DNA from: Synergistaceae bacterium
GTDB taxonomy: Bacteria > Synergistota > Synergistia > Synergistales > Aminobacteriaceae
Reading direction: 5' to 3'
Assembly: GCA_017540085.1 (NCBI GenBank)
Contig: JAFYBQ010000037.1
Span: forward strand, 1 to 64,000
DNA: 64,000 nt
Position numbers and translations under genes: made by a program. The notes under the pieces are model-generated. The model had not been told where the DNA came from, did no database searches, and worked only from the letters and a program-made list of their open reading frames with translations. Below, one piece after another: positions 44,301-52,173 of this stretch (positions are counted from its first letter, which is position 1; each line of letters opens with the position of its first letter).

Positions 44301-45692
44301 GGGAATATCAAGATTCACGATTGACATAACGAGTCCTTCCGGCTTAATGTCGCCGTGTGAGTCTGTTACTGCTCCTCCCCGTGCGAAAACTTTTCCCCCG
44401 AACATTTTTCCCCCTAGTGATATGTGAGGCATTTTTCCGGGCGTTAGCTTTATGTCGGCTGTGAGGTTCTCCGCTGTCTTTATGCCCATTGCCGAGACTG
44501 ACGGGAAACTTGCTTTGAGGCTTGCCCGCGTCCGATTGAATATCATCGTCATAACGTCATCAGTAAATTCTGTGTCTGCGTAAAATTTCACGTTCCCCCC
44601 GTCGCCGATAACGTTAGCTTCAGGCGCGAACATTGTCCCAATTTCGGTTAGTGATATATTTCTGCCCTCGCCCTTTGCGGTGAACTTCATGCGCTCAATG
44701 TCCCCTGAAACGCTCAGGGAGAGTCCTGCGGCCTTTGTGCTGAATGTCGCATTATCGAGCATGAAAATTTTTGTGCCGTCCCACGAAAAAGGAAGGCGGA
44801 AATTCAGCGGAATGTTCATGACCTCAGCGCGGGGCATTGAGATTACTCCTTCTGCCGAAATTGCGCCGTCATTGTCCTTTGCGGAAATTTTTGCGTCAAT
44901 CCTGCCGGTTATGTTCATGTCGGGGGAAATGAGATTCGCGAAATCCTCAAGCTGTATTGCGGAGAGGAATAATTTTGCGTCAACGGGCTGAATTTTCCCG
45001 GTGATTTTGCCCGTACCCTTCTCGCCAATATTGATGAGGGAGGAAAGTATTTCGGCTGACGGGAGATTTATATCGGCCTCCGCTTTGAGGGGAAGAACGC
45101 TGTACTGTGATGATAGCATCGCGTCAAGTATGAATTTCCCGGCCTCGTTGAGCGTGAGAGAGTCCAGCGTCAAATCAGCATAGGGACTCCCGAAAAATAT
45201 ATCCCTCACGGAAATATTTGCGGGGTTCAATTTGAGGGTGAAAGGTTCTGCGATAGGTTCGGGCTTGTCCTCTGATGATGGCGGAAACACTGAGGCAATC
45301 TTCATCACCTTGTCGAGGTCTGTGCTTAGGCCGTGAACGTTCAGCGACTTGATGAAGGGGATACCGTCCATTCCTGAGAGGACTAAATCCCAGTCCGGGC
45401 TGACTGAAGCATGACGCAACACCGCGAGAGTCTCATCGCCGGAAGTGATTCGGAGTCCGTCAAGCGCATAGCCATTCCGCAGAGAGCCGGAGACGTTATC
45501 GAGTCGGACTCTCATAGGGTGAAGGAAGAAAGAGCCGCCGCGCTCAAGTATGGGCTTCACGAGCCATGAGCCTGTATCGAACCAGAAAAGAGCCGCCCCG
45601 GCCGCAACTGTAATCAATGAAATGTATATGAGATATTTTATGAGTGAACCAAAGAAACGCACGGTAAAATTCACATCCCGAAAAAATTTCAT
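41313..45692 (-). CDS. Giant AsmA/TamB-like envelope protein
   Basis: A 1459-residue protein with one N-terminal membrane helix (~18-40, LIKYLIYISLITVAAGAALF) and a huge periplasmic beta-rich region. This is the shape of AsmA-clan proteins (TamB, YhdP) that bridge the envelope and move lipids. Residues ~540-850 hold three ~100-residue repeats, each with a YSL/FxADASGNFNDxRTITA core. The C-terminal ~250 residues (FADGQFTTGPGCIQKVKMLE, GSFFWDGKDLFLNPGTG) look like the AsmA C-terminal domain. No ribosome site is evident at ATG 45692; a GTG at 45675 is an alternative. AGGAGG lies ~27 nt upstream, perhaps displaced by rearrangement. Confidence 0.82.
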   Translation of the reverse strand: MKFFRDVNFTVRFFGSLIKYLIYISLITVAAGAALFWFDTGSWLVKPILERGGSFFLHPMRVRLDNVSGSLRNGYALDGLRITSGDETLAVLRHASVSPDWDLVLSGMDGIPFIKSLNVHGLSTDLDKVMKIASVFPPSSEDKPEPIAEPFTLKLNPANISVRDIFFGSPYADLTLDSLTLNEAGKFILDAMLSSQYSVLPLKAEADINLPSAEILSSLINIGEKGTGKITGKIQPVDAKLFLSAIQLEDFANLISPDMNITGRIDAKISAKDNDGAISAEGVISMPRAEVMNIPLNFRLPFSWDGTKIFMLDNATFSTKAAGLSLSVSGDIERMKFTAKGEGRNISLTEIGTMFAPEANVIGDGGNVKFYADTEFTDDVMTMIFNRTRASLKASFPSVSAMGIKTAENLTADIKLTPGKMPHISLGGKMFGGKVFARGGAVTDSHGDIKPEGLVMSIVNLDIPSLVKAIPQISGLIENPVGKITARAEISESLNVNAKITSDRAGAFGVILTGLNAEAGYDIQNGTAKIHDFTANLGRGRITARADADINTGKFSARADANNIEPGHIPMLRGVAGAYSLKADAGGNFNDIRTITANANLTARNAGYSDIRRGNADIPITFSHGVVKVSGASIRFPGSSASLNAEADIITGRFTANADAKNLDLRFIPQLKQLKGTYSLNADASGNFNDTRTITAGGLLTASNASYNGVNIGNAEIPVTFRGNILTVNSAHAALPNGSATLNASANLNDSTFRADADIQNLELKSFPGLKDVAGRYSFRADASGKFTDVNAITANAAVSARDAGYQGMKFGDADIPMTLRGGVLNISGANASLPGGNVTAKGTVNIKNMNNPLLDLTASTSGINIDTLMTALKLQDNSMPVSGTVKGSARIRGGLSNAAITASVTGDSIKAGDIASAGFVTLSAGTNMKMSNITAKILAKNVKATDFADIPSALVEADGNIRRVNIRNIEATVNGAEIKGLGDISPNMKDIMASAINIDTSVKNLDLKALLKKFMQKAPVEGVIDAKAGVTGTIGQPTAHLALTKPVLYQKSEIHDIALSVKSPAENHFVMHGKARINNFKPESDIDIQIKPDGIYYTVDTKPLDVDSAIETQMPEMAGMVKGSVVAHVHGSTKPGDPIVINARSNEITLMDKITVNNINLPVKFLTDKNKIQMTTGRATLSGGVIRAEFEVDMEDSQTEWRGEVKASNVDFGKLTKPFMPEGELVGTASGQVVMKGTSTKYIALSFADGQFTTGPGCIQKVKMLENITPTGKITFEKINGSFFWDGKDLFLNPGTGARAGFDEPLYRYFMINGSMGLSGKGLKLLCDGRFDLKLLDRLLGAMKGVFQYMTGSLARNVLRDAASRVMGVKQKDFQNVSFTIANSWSEPHLRDIKVTKPIEDFLPIDILNRDEEKQKETSQFKMRFKLPVGEGAPSAEEESPGEQFKQQLIDNLFNIGL

Positions 45693-45750
45693 TAATTATA
45701 TTCTAAAATTTGTGATGTGAACCTCCTGCGACAAAACGCCGCACGATTCT

Positions 45751-45840
45751 CAAGAAGTTTGACATTAAGCCCTTATTCTTGCAGGCATGTACACTTTGCC
45801 CCTACTGCCTAGTCCCAAATGACACAGCACTTACTTTATC
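45751..45840 (-). mobile_element. TnpB 3' remnant (IS200/IS605 group)
   Basis: The minus strand encodes the last residues of a TnpB: LGLGSRGKVYMPARIRA, then a stop. The same strand also holds TTCTCAAGAAGTTTGA, shared with the end of the element at 6654. Upstream the frame is closed, so only the tail survives. It sits between the AsmA/TamB gene promoter region and a second TnpB element, marking repeated insertion at one site. Confidence 0.65.
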
Positions 45841-47195
45841 ATTAACTCGCAAGAAGACTCTCACTTCTTTAAGTGGGAGATGAATTGCGCCGATTAGGAT
45901 ATAATATTTATATGACCGAAGAAGAGAGATTAGCCAAGAATAACCGTATACGTGAACAAGGCAGACTGACCCGTGAAAAACGCAAGCGTCAAATATGCCG
46001 AGTGTACCGTATGAAAATAGACATCTCTCACCTAAATGAAGCCCAGAAAACTCACCTGAAGATGCTTTTTGTTGAAGCTAAATGGCTGTACAATGACGCA
46101 CTGACTTTCACTAATGAACATGATATTAACGACTACGATACAACAACCCATACAGTTCACGGGCTGGATAAAGACAAACAGCCTGTAACCCATGAGCTTG
46201 AATATTTAGGCTCACAGATGAAGCAGTCAGTTATTCAGGGCATAAAGTATAGTCTTAAAGGATTAGCCGAGCTAAAGAAACATAATCATACAGTAGGGAG
46301 TTTGCGCTACAAGTCAGATTATGAGTCAATCAACCTTCAGCAACACAGAGTAACTTACAGGTTCTATGACCAATGGCACATAGGCATTCAAGGTTTCAAA
46401 GAGCCAATTAGAATTAGGGGTGCTAGCCGATTCTGGAATATCCCTGATATAGAGTTTGCTAATGCGAAACTGTTAAATCTTCCTGATGGCTATTATCTAG
46501 CAATAACAACATACCAGAATAAGGGAGGTGAGACAAAGAAATATAAGCCTGAGATAGGAATAGACATGGGAATAAAAACGACAATAACGACATCTGAGGG
46601 CAAGAAAATCAAAGTACTGATTGAAGAAAGTGAACGAATAAAGAAAAGCCAGCGATTAATAGCTCGGCGGAAAAAGGGTTCAAACAATCGGTACAAAGCG
46701 ATAAAACTATTATGCAAGGCATATCAGAAGTTATCAAGCCAAAAGAAGGACGCAGCGAATAAAATCGTACATGACCTATTAGAGCATGAACATGTATACA
46801 TGCAGGATGAAAATATTTCCGGGTGGCATAAAGGCTTGTTCGGAGGGACGGTGCAACACTCAGTATTAGGATTAGTGAAAGCGAAACTGATACACAATGA
46901 GCGAGTAACAGTACTGTCATCAAGAGAGCCAACGATGAAATATTGCCCTGTATGCGGAAAACTCAAGAAGAACATAACACTAGCAGACAGGGTATATGAA
47001 TGCCCCTGCGGATATAGAGAAGACCGAGATGTACATGCGGCGCGAAATATGATATTGCTGAGTAAGAAAAATACCTGTGGGACGCAGGGAAGTTACGCCT
47101 TTGGAGAGGACGTAAGACGGAAACAGAAATGTTGCAACGCAGACCTCGTTGAATTAGGAATCCGCCGAATCCGTGAGGGGCGGTAGTTCACGCTG
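45841..47195 (+). mobile_element. IS200/IS605-group TnpB-only element
   Basis: Left end near the hairpin CTCACTT-CTTT-AAGTGGGAG (45860-45880), right end near GGGGCGGTAGTTCAC after the tnpB stop. No tnpA is present, so movement would need help in trans. Ends are approximate. Its right end lies within ~15 nt of the topA start codon. Confidence 0.65.
45912..47186 (+). CDS. tnpB: TnpB RNA-guided DNA endonuclease, intact
   Basis: A 424-residue TnpB of full length. The RuvC residues are visible: aspartate in IGIDMGIKTTI, glutamate in YMQDENISGW and aspartate in EDRDVHAARN. The zinc finger is CPVCG...CPCG. N-terminal residues include YRMKIDISHLNEAQKTHL, followed by the WLYNDALTF helix. TnpB cuts DNA guided by an RNA made from the element's 3' end, helping the element persist. 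ATG 45912 is preferred to a GTG at 45873 that lies inside the left-end hairpin. The gene looks more A/T-rich than its neighbours. Confidence 0.9.
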   Translation: MTEEERLAKNNRIREQGRLTREKRKRQICRVYRMKIDISHLNEAQKTHLKMLFVEAKWLYNDALTFTNEHDINDYDTTTHTVHGLDKDKQPVTHELEYLGSQMKQSVIQGIKYSLKGLAELKKHNHTVGSLRYKSDYESINLQQHRVTYRFYDQWHIGIQGFKEPIRIRGASRFWNIPDIEFANAKLLNLPDGYYLAITTYQNKGGETKKYKPEIGIDMGIKTTITTSEGKKIKVLIEESERIKKSQRLIARRKKGSNNRYKAIKLLCKAYQKLSSQKKDAANKIVHDLLEHEHVYMQDENISGWHKGLFGGTVQHSVLGLVKAKLIHNERVTVLSSREPTMKYCPVCGKLKKNITLADRVYECPCGYREDRDVHAARNMILLSKKNTCGTQGSYAFGEDVRRKQKCCNADLVELGIRRIREGR

Positions 47196-47203
47196 TTCAA
47201 AAA

Positions 47204-49708
47204 ATGCAAATGGGGGTAATTACAATTTCACCTGTGAGAAAAGCCGCCTCGCCAAAAACTGAGGACGCTAAGAAAAAAGCAATCGCAAAAAGAGTCAAAG
47301 CCGTATTAGAGCCTGAGCCGGAAGAAAATACATCAGACGCAAATTTGTCATCACCGCAAAAGAAAACCCCCGCCCGAAAATCAAAGACCGCAGGAAAATC
47401 ACCGTCAGCAAAAACCTCAAAGCCCGGCACTAAATCACCGTCAGCAAAAACTACAAAGCCCGGCGCAAAATCACCGTCAGCAAAAACCCAAACGCCCGGC
47501 ACTAAATCACCGTCAGCAAAAACCCAAACGCCCGGCGCAAAATCATCATCATCAAAGAAAGCTCCTGCAAAAAAATCCCCGGCAAAATCCCCGGCAAAAT
47601 CCCCGGCTGACAGCAAAATTCTTGTCATCGTTGAGTCCCCGTCAAAAGCCGCTACCCTCTCCAACATGCTCGGAAAAGGCTACATAGTCAGATCCAGCAA
47701 GGGACACATGAAGGACTTGCCCAAAAGCCGCATGGCCATCGACATTGAACACGGCTTCACGCCTGAATATATACTCGTGAAGGGAAAAGCTGATCTCAAG
47801 AATGAGCTTCTCCGCCTTGCGTCAGCCGCAAAAAGTATCCTCCTTGCCTCAGACCCTGACAGAGAGGGCGAGGCTATAGCGTGGCACTTGGCCGACATTC
47901 TCGGAGTGAATCTCGCTGAGAAATGCCGCGTTAGATTCTATGAGATCACAGAGAACGCCGTGAAGCTCGCTGTACAGAACCCGGACTATATTGACCTCAA
48001 CAAAGTTGACGCACAGCAGGCGCGGAGGGTGCTTGACCGTCTTGTAGGGTACACGCTGAGTCCATTGCTGTGGAAGAAAATACGCTACGGACTTTCGGCG
48101 GGGCGTGTTCAGTCTGTCGCGCTGAATCTCATCTGTGAACGCGAGCGGGAAATTCAAGCCTTTATCCCTGACCCCTATTTTGTGATTACGGTGCTTGCGG
48201 AAAACGGCGGGAGAAATTACGAGCTTAAACCCTACAAACTTGACGGGAAATCTTTGCTCAAAGGAACGTTGCCGCTTTTAATCGACACTGAAGAGAAAGC
48301 GAACGAAATAATATCAGTGATAAGAGCGAACAATATCATTATCACCGATTTCAAGTCAAAGAACAGCTCACACTCTGCCCCGGCTCCTTTCAGGACAAGC
48401 ACACTTCAGCAGGAGGCATCGCGGAAACTCAGCTTTGTACCGGCGCACACAATGAGGCTCGCGCAGGCACTGTACGAGGGTCTGAACGTTCCCGGGCGGG
48501 GGCATATCGGACTCATTACGTACATGAGGACGGACAGCCAGAGGATTTCGGACGAGGCTATAGCGATGTGCAGAGAATATATTTCCGCCAATTACAGCAA
48601 AGACTATCTTCCCCCGAAACCGAATACCTACGGAGCTTCAAGCAGGGCAAAAATTCAGGACGCTCACGAGGCAATCCGCCCGACCGATATAACATTAACG
48701 CCCGAAAAACTCGCAGGGACTCTCACGGCGGAACAGCTCAAACTTTACACGCTCATATGGAGACGCTTCACCGCAAGCCAGATGACTCCCGCAGTAACAG
48801 CAAAATCAACCCTCAAAGCCGAGGCAGGCCGCGTAACTCTCAGGCAGGAAGGGGAGACGTTAATTTTTGACGGATGGAGCGCGTTATGGCCGCTTGACCT
48901 GAAGGGCAGTGAGTTGGCGAAAATTGACACGGGCGAAATTCTGACCCTCAGAGACATTCAGAGCGAGAAGAAATACACAAAGCCCCCCGCAAGATATTCC
49001 GAGGCCGGATTAATCAAAACGCTTGAGGACAACGGAGTCGGCCGTCCGTCAACATATGCCACGATTGCAGGGACGTTAGAGTCGCGGGGATATATCGAGA
49101 AGAACGAGGAGCGGAGATTTTTCCCGACAGGGCTGGGAATGACTGTTGACGAATTTTTAGCGCAGTATTTTAACCGCAAAGACCTATCATCAATCGTTGA
49201 CGCGGGATTTACTGCACAGATGGAAAAGGAGCTTGACGAGGTTGAAGAGGCCGCAAGGAAATGGCTTGATGTTGTGGGTGAATTTTGGAATGAGTTTTCC
49301 GCCACACTGCACGAGGCCGAGGACGCTCCGAAAGTCCCGCTGCCTGAGCCTGAGCCAATCGGGGAAGCCTGCCCGGACTGCGGCCATGACTTAGTGAAGA
49401 AGCGCGGAAGGTTCGGTGAATTTATTGCGTGTTCAAATTATCCTGAGTGCAAATATACCCGTCCCATATTGAGCAAAATAGGCGTAACCTGCCCGAAATG
49501 CGGCGAGGGTGAAATAGTCAAACGCAAAAGCAAAAAGGGAAGGACGTTTTACGGCTGTTCGCGCTACCCTGAGTGTGATTATGTAGCGTGGAACAAACCC
49601 GCCGGGGAAAAATGCCCGGAGTGCGGAGAGGATTTATACGTTAGAGGGTCAACAATATTCTGCGCCAAGTGCAAATACAAGGCCGAGGCTGAGTCGTCAG
49701 CAGAGTGA
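47204..49708 (+). CDS. topA: DNA topoisomerase I with a repetitive basic N-terminal tail
   Basis: Residues ~135-710 are a type IA topoisomerase: TOPRIM start KILVIVESPSKAATL, acidic LLASDPDREGEAIAWHLADIL, and the catalytic tyrosine (about residue 440) in GLITYMRTDSQRI. Three C-terminal zinc ribbons follow (CPDCG..CSNYPEC, CPKCG..CSRYPEC, CPECG..CAKC). The first ~130 residues are a disordered Lys/Ser/Pro/Ala tail with four exact 12-residue repeats, like eukaryotic histone H1 tails. ATG 47204 lacks a ribosome site and lies ~10 nt from a TnpB element end, so the native 5' region may have been displaced. Confidence 0.93.
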   Translation: MQMGVITISPVRKAASPKTEDAKKKAIAKRVKAVLEPEPEENTSDANLSSPQKKTPARKSKTAGKSPSAKTSKPGTKSPSAKTTKPGAKSPSAKTQTPGTKSPSAKTQTPGAKSSSSKKAPAKKSPAKSPAKSPADSKILVIVESPSKAATLSNMLGKGYIVRSSKGHMKDLPKSRMAIDIEHGFTPEYILVKGKADLKNELLRLASAAKSILLASDPDREGEAIAWHLADILGVNLAEKCRVRFYEITENAVKLAVQNPDYIDLNKVDAQQARRVLDRLVGYTLSPLLWKKIRYGLSAGRVQSVALNLICEREREIQAFIPDPYFVITVLAENGGRNYELKPYKLDGKSLLKGTLPLLIDTEEKANEIISVIRANNIIITDFKSKNSSHSAPAPFRTSTLQQEASRKLSFVPAHTMRLAQALYEGLNVPGRGHIGLITYMRTDSQRISDEAIAMCREYISANYSKDYLPPKPNTYGASSRAKIQDAHEAIRPTDITLTPEKLAGTLTAEQLKLYTLIWRRFTASQMTPAVTAKSTLKAEAGRVTLRQEGETLIFDGWSALWPLDLKGSELAKIDTGEILTLRDIQSEKKYTKPPARYSEAGLIKTLEDNGVGRPSTYATIAGTLESRGYIEKNEERRFFPTGLGMTVDEFLAQYFNRKDLSSIVDAGFTAQMEKELDEVEEAARKWLDVVGEFWNEFSATLHEAEDAPKVPLPEPEPIGEACPDCGHDLVKKRGRFGEFIACSNYPECKYTRPILSKIGVTCPKCGEGEIVKRKSKKGRTFYGCSRYPECDYVAWNKPAGEKCPECGEDLYVRGSTIFCAKCKYKAEAESSAE
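47396..47539 (+). repeat. Four 36-bp tandem repeats in the topA tail
   Basis: AAATCACCGTCAGCAAAA recurs at 47396, 47432, 47468 and 47504, each unit encoding KSPSAKTxxPGx. Units alternate Thr and Ala at the last position. A shorter 12-bp repeat (AAATCCCCGGCA) follows at ~47570-47605. Exact copies suggest recent expansion by slippage that keeps the frame. Confidence 0.88.
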
Positions 49709-49712
49709 GCGC

Positions 49713-49748
49713 AAAAAAATTCCCCTCCCGATTCTGTGTCAGGAGGGG
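49713..49748 (-). terminator. Intrinsic terminator of rsfS (possibly bidirectional with topA)
   Basis: CCCCTCC and GGAGGGG pair around a 13-nt loop. The minus strand runs into ATTTTTTT; the plus strand has only CAAAATTATT. Confidence 0.85.
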
Positions 49749-49753
49749 CAAAA

Positions 49754-50065
49754 TTATTCTTCCCAGAGTCTTTCGAGCCTGTAGAAATCGCGTCCCTTGT
49801 GGCTGAACACATGAACTACTATGTCCCCGCCGTCAAGAAGCCGCCAGTTGAGACTGTGTTCGCCCTCGATCCGGCACTTTCTCCCGGAGCACGTGAGAAT
49901 CTCCTCGGCTGTCTCAGAAAGAGTCCTCATGTGAGTCTCAGAGTTTCCCGTAACAAGTACAAACGAATCCGCAAGCCCGCCTTTGTCTTTCAGGTCTAAC
50001 GCTATTATGTTTTCCCCGCTCTTTGCGTCAAGCGCGGATGTTATTTCCTGAATGATATTGTCCAT
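49754..50065 (-). CDS. rsfS: Ribosomal silencing factor
   Basis: A 103-residue RsfS/Iojap protein with DLKDKGGLADSFVLVTGNSE, the conserved histidine in ETHMRTLSE, and the family end RLLDGGDIVVHVFSHKGRDF followed by YRLERLW. It binds ribosomal protein L14 and blocks subunit joining when nutrients run low. Size matches the family. It stands alone between two terminators and converges on topA. Confidence 0.94.
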   Translation of the reverse strand: MDNIIQEITSALDAKSGENIIALDLKDKGGLADSFVLVTGNSETHMRTLSETAEEILTCSGRKCRIEGEHSLNWRLLDGGDIVVHVFSHKGRDFYRLERLWEE

Positions 50066-50110
50066 TTCTCTATTTCCTCACCTCACTATAGGATTATTAT
50101 ACACACAGCG

Positions 50111-50144
50111 AAAAAAATTCCCCCCGGCACAAAACCGAGGGGGG
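50111..50144 (-). terminator. Intrinsic terminator of the permuted binding-protein gene
   Basis: On the minus strand, CCCCCCTCGG and CCGGGGGG pair around TTTTGTG, followed by AATTTTTTT, 16 nt after the stop. Confidence 0.88.
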
Positions 50145-50160
50145 TAATATTTTCTGGAGT

Positions 50161-50961
50161 CTATTCGGCCTTGTAGTCTTTCGTGAGAACAACTGCGACC
50201 TGTTTCGCGTCCTCGTAAGGCTCTGAGAAATCCGTGAACATTTTGCGCTCCTCGTTGACGGTGATTCCCGCGCAAATCATATCAACCTTCCCCGAATTAA
50301 CCGCCATGAAAAGCGAGTCGAACGGGTACGCGATAATAACAAGCTCTTTGTCTAGTTTACCGGCAATAAGCGCGCACATCTCGATGTCGATTCCAGTATA
50401 GCCGTCGCCAACTTTGATGTCATAGGGAGGGAATCCCGACTCAGTTCCGACATACAGCTTACCGCCCTTTGCGCCCTTGTGGAGGTCAATATCTTCCGGC
50501 TTTGCGGCTGTAGGGTCTTCCTTGTACTTGAGCATTATTGCCTGAAGTGAGCCGTCTGCTTTGATTTCGGCAAGTGCTTTGTTCACCGCGTCAAGTAATT
50601 CTTTGTTACCCTGCTTGAAGCCGATTGCGTACTGCTCAACGGTCAAAGCCTCCGGGAGAATCGTTAGGGTGTCCGGATCATTCTTCACGAACTGAGTCGC
50701 GGGTGCCTCGTCCATTATTGCGCCCTGAATTTTTCCGACCTTCAGAGCCTGTATTACGTCGGTGGCTTTCTCGTATGTCGTGAGCTGATCTTTTGCCTTG
50801 TCGCCTAACATCTTCTTTGCGATTCCTTCCGCGATTGTCCCGCGCTGAGTGCCGATTTTGATGTTCACGAACTGATCCGGCTTGGAGATGTTGAGGCCGT
50901 CAGCAAAAGCGGCTCCGGCTGTGAGTGCCAACACTGCGAGGACTGCTGCAAGTTTCTTCAT
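50161..50961 (-). CDS. Amino-acid binding protein (SBP family 3) in circularly permuted order
   Basis: Signal peptide 1-20 (MKKLAAVLAVLALTAGAAFA), then two halves in reversed order. Residues ~31-148 match what is normally the second half: VNIKIGTQRGTIAEG, ALKVGKIQGAIMDEAPA, VNKALAEIKADGSLQAIMLK. Residues ~167-266 match what is normally the first half: GKLYVGTESGFPPYDI, GIDIEMCALIAGKLDKE, MAVNSGKVDMICAGIT, FSEPYEDAKQVAVVL. A ~18-residue linker (DPTAAKPEDIDLHKGAKG) joins the old C-terminus to the old N-terminus. The binding residues of both lobes remain, so a working fold is plausible. No permease or ATPase is adjacent. GGAGG precedes the ATG. Confidence 0.88.
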   Translation of the reverse strand: MKKLAAVLAVLALTAGAAFADGLNISKPDQFVNIKIGTQRGTIAEGIAKKMLGDKAKDQLTTYEKATDVIQALKVGKIQGAIMDEAPATQFVKNDPDTLTILPEALTVEQYAIGFKQGNKELLDAVNKALAEIKADGSLQAIMLKYKEDPTAAKPEDIDLHKGAKGGKLYVGTESGFPPYDIKVGDGYTGIDIEMCALIAGKLDKELVIIAYPFDSLFMAVNSGKVDMICAGITVNEERKMFTDFSEPYEDAKQVAVVLTKDYKAE

Positions 50962-50997
50962 GATGGTAGTACCTCCGTCATAAAAATTTGCAGAATA

Positions 50998-52173
50998 TTA
51001 TACAGTATGGCCCGCGCTGAGAATTGTTACGGGATTTGCGGCCTTCATCATAGTTAGGGAGGGTGCAATAACTTTTGATGATGACGCTGACACCTGCACC
51101 GCCCCGAAATTTTCCCTGTCTCTGAGGAACGTATAAGCCTCCGTGAGTGTCTCAAGAGTTACGCAGGCAATTACGACACGTGCAGGGCGATTCATGGCCG
51201 TTATTCGCGGGAGTATCCCGGACAATTCGCCCCCTGCACCGCCGATAAAGACATGAGTCGGAGCCGGAAGTCCGTCAATCACATCAAGAGCGCGTGAATT
51301 ATGCACGGTGATATTATGCAGGTGAAACTTTTCGGCGTTCCGTGAAATTAGTCCTGCTGACTTGGGATTATAGTCAACCGCGTGAATCTCGGAGAACGGG
51401 AAAATATTGCCCGCCGTAACGCTGATACTTCCTGTGCCTGCGCCGATGTCCCACAAGACAGAATCCCCGCTCATCTCAAGACGCGACAATATCACCGAGC
51501 GTACAGACTCATTTGTCATCACTATGTCAGGCTCGCGGAGAAAATCACTGTCCCGCAGGAATAATCTTGCGGGGGTATACGGATTTTTGTTGCGTATGAG
51601 GATTATTGACAGCTCCGGGAAATTCTGAACGCTGAAACTCTCAGGACTTCCCCGGAATATTCGCTCGTTGTTCCCGCCGAGACATGAGCCTATGACGACA
51701 TCAACGCCGGAAATACACGACAGCTTTTCACACGCCCATGAAGGAGAAATATTTTTGTCGCAGAATAATACAGTAACGCGATTCCGTTCGACAGTGTTCA
51801 AGAATTTTCCGGCAGAAAGACTCCGGCCATGCCCCGAAATTATCGCAGCATCGTGCCACGTCTCCCCGGCATGAGCGCATATCGCCTGCAATGAGCTTAT
51901 CCCAGGAAGGACTCTGATATTCTCACCGGGATAACGCCTCTTTATGACAGGAAGAAGGCTGAAGACTCCCGGGTCGCCCGAAACAAGAAGCAGTATTTTC
52001 CCCGTCATGCCGTCAATCTCGTGAAAGCTCCTTATGTCGGCAACATTTTTCCCCGCCGGAATCCTGTCAGCAAACCTTGAGTCAGCAAACACCGTATCAG
52101 CCTCATTAACCGCTCTCATAACCTCCGCTGTAAACTCGCCGAGTCCCGCGCCCGCAATCACAATTTCACGCAT
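50998..52173 (-). CDS. cbiET: Cobalt-precorrin C5,C15-methyltransferase / decarboxylase (CbiE-CbiT fusion)
   Basis: Residues ~1-200 are a tetrapyrrole methylase (VSGDPGVFSLLPVIKRRYP, VLPGISSLQAICA). Residues ~205-391 are a class I SAM methyltransferase (LWDIGAGTGSISVTAGNIFP, FIGGAGGELSGILPRI). The fusion methylates C5 and C15 and removes the C12 acetate carboxylate of the corrin ring. It overlaps cbiD by 8 nt and is the last cobalamin gene of the cluster. Confidence 0.92.
   Translation of the reverse strand: MREIVIAGAGLGEFTAEVMRAVNEADTVFADSRFADRIPAGKNVADIRSFHEIDGMTGKILLLVSGDPGVFSLLPVIKRRYPGENIRVLPGISSLQAICAHAGETWHDAAIISGHGRSLSAGKFLNTVERNRVTVLFCDKNISPSWACEKLSCISGVDVVIGSCLGGNNERIFRGSPESFSVQNFPELSIILIRNKNPYTPARLFLRDSDFLREPDIVMTNESVRSVILSRLEMSGDSVLWDIGAGTGSISVTAGNIFPFSEIHAVDYNPKSAGLISRNAEKFHLHNITVHNSRALDVIDGLPAPTHVFIGGAGGELSGILPRITAMNRPARVVIACVTLETLTEAYTFLRDRENFGAVQVSASSSKVIAPSLTMMKAANPVTILSAGHTV

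Noticed and set aside
47197-47667. Minus-strand frame with repeated GDFAPG-like peptides
   Set aside because: It is the antisense of the topA tail repeats, so its repetitiveness is inherited from that gene.
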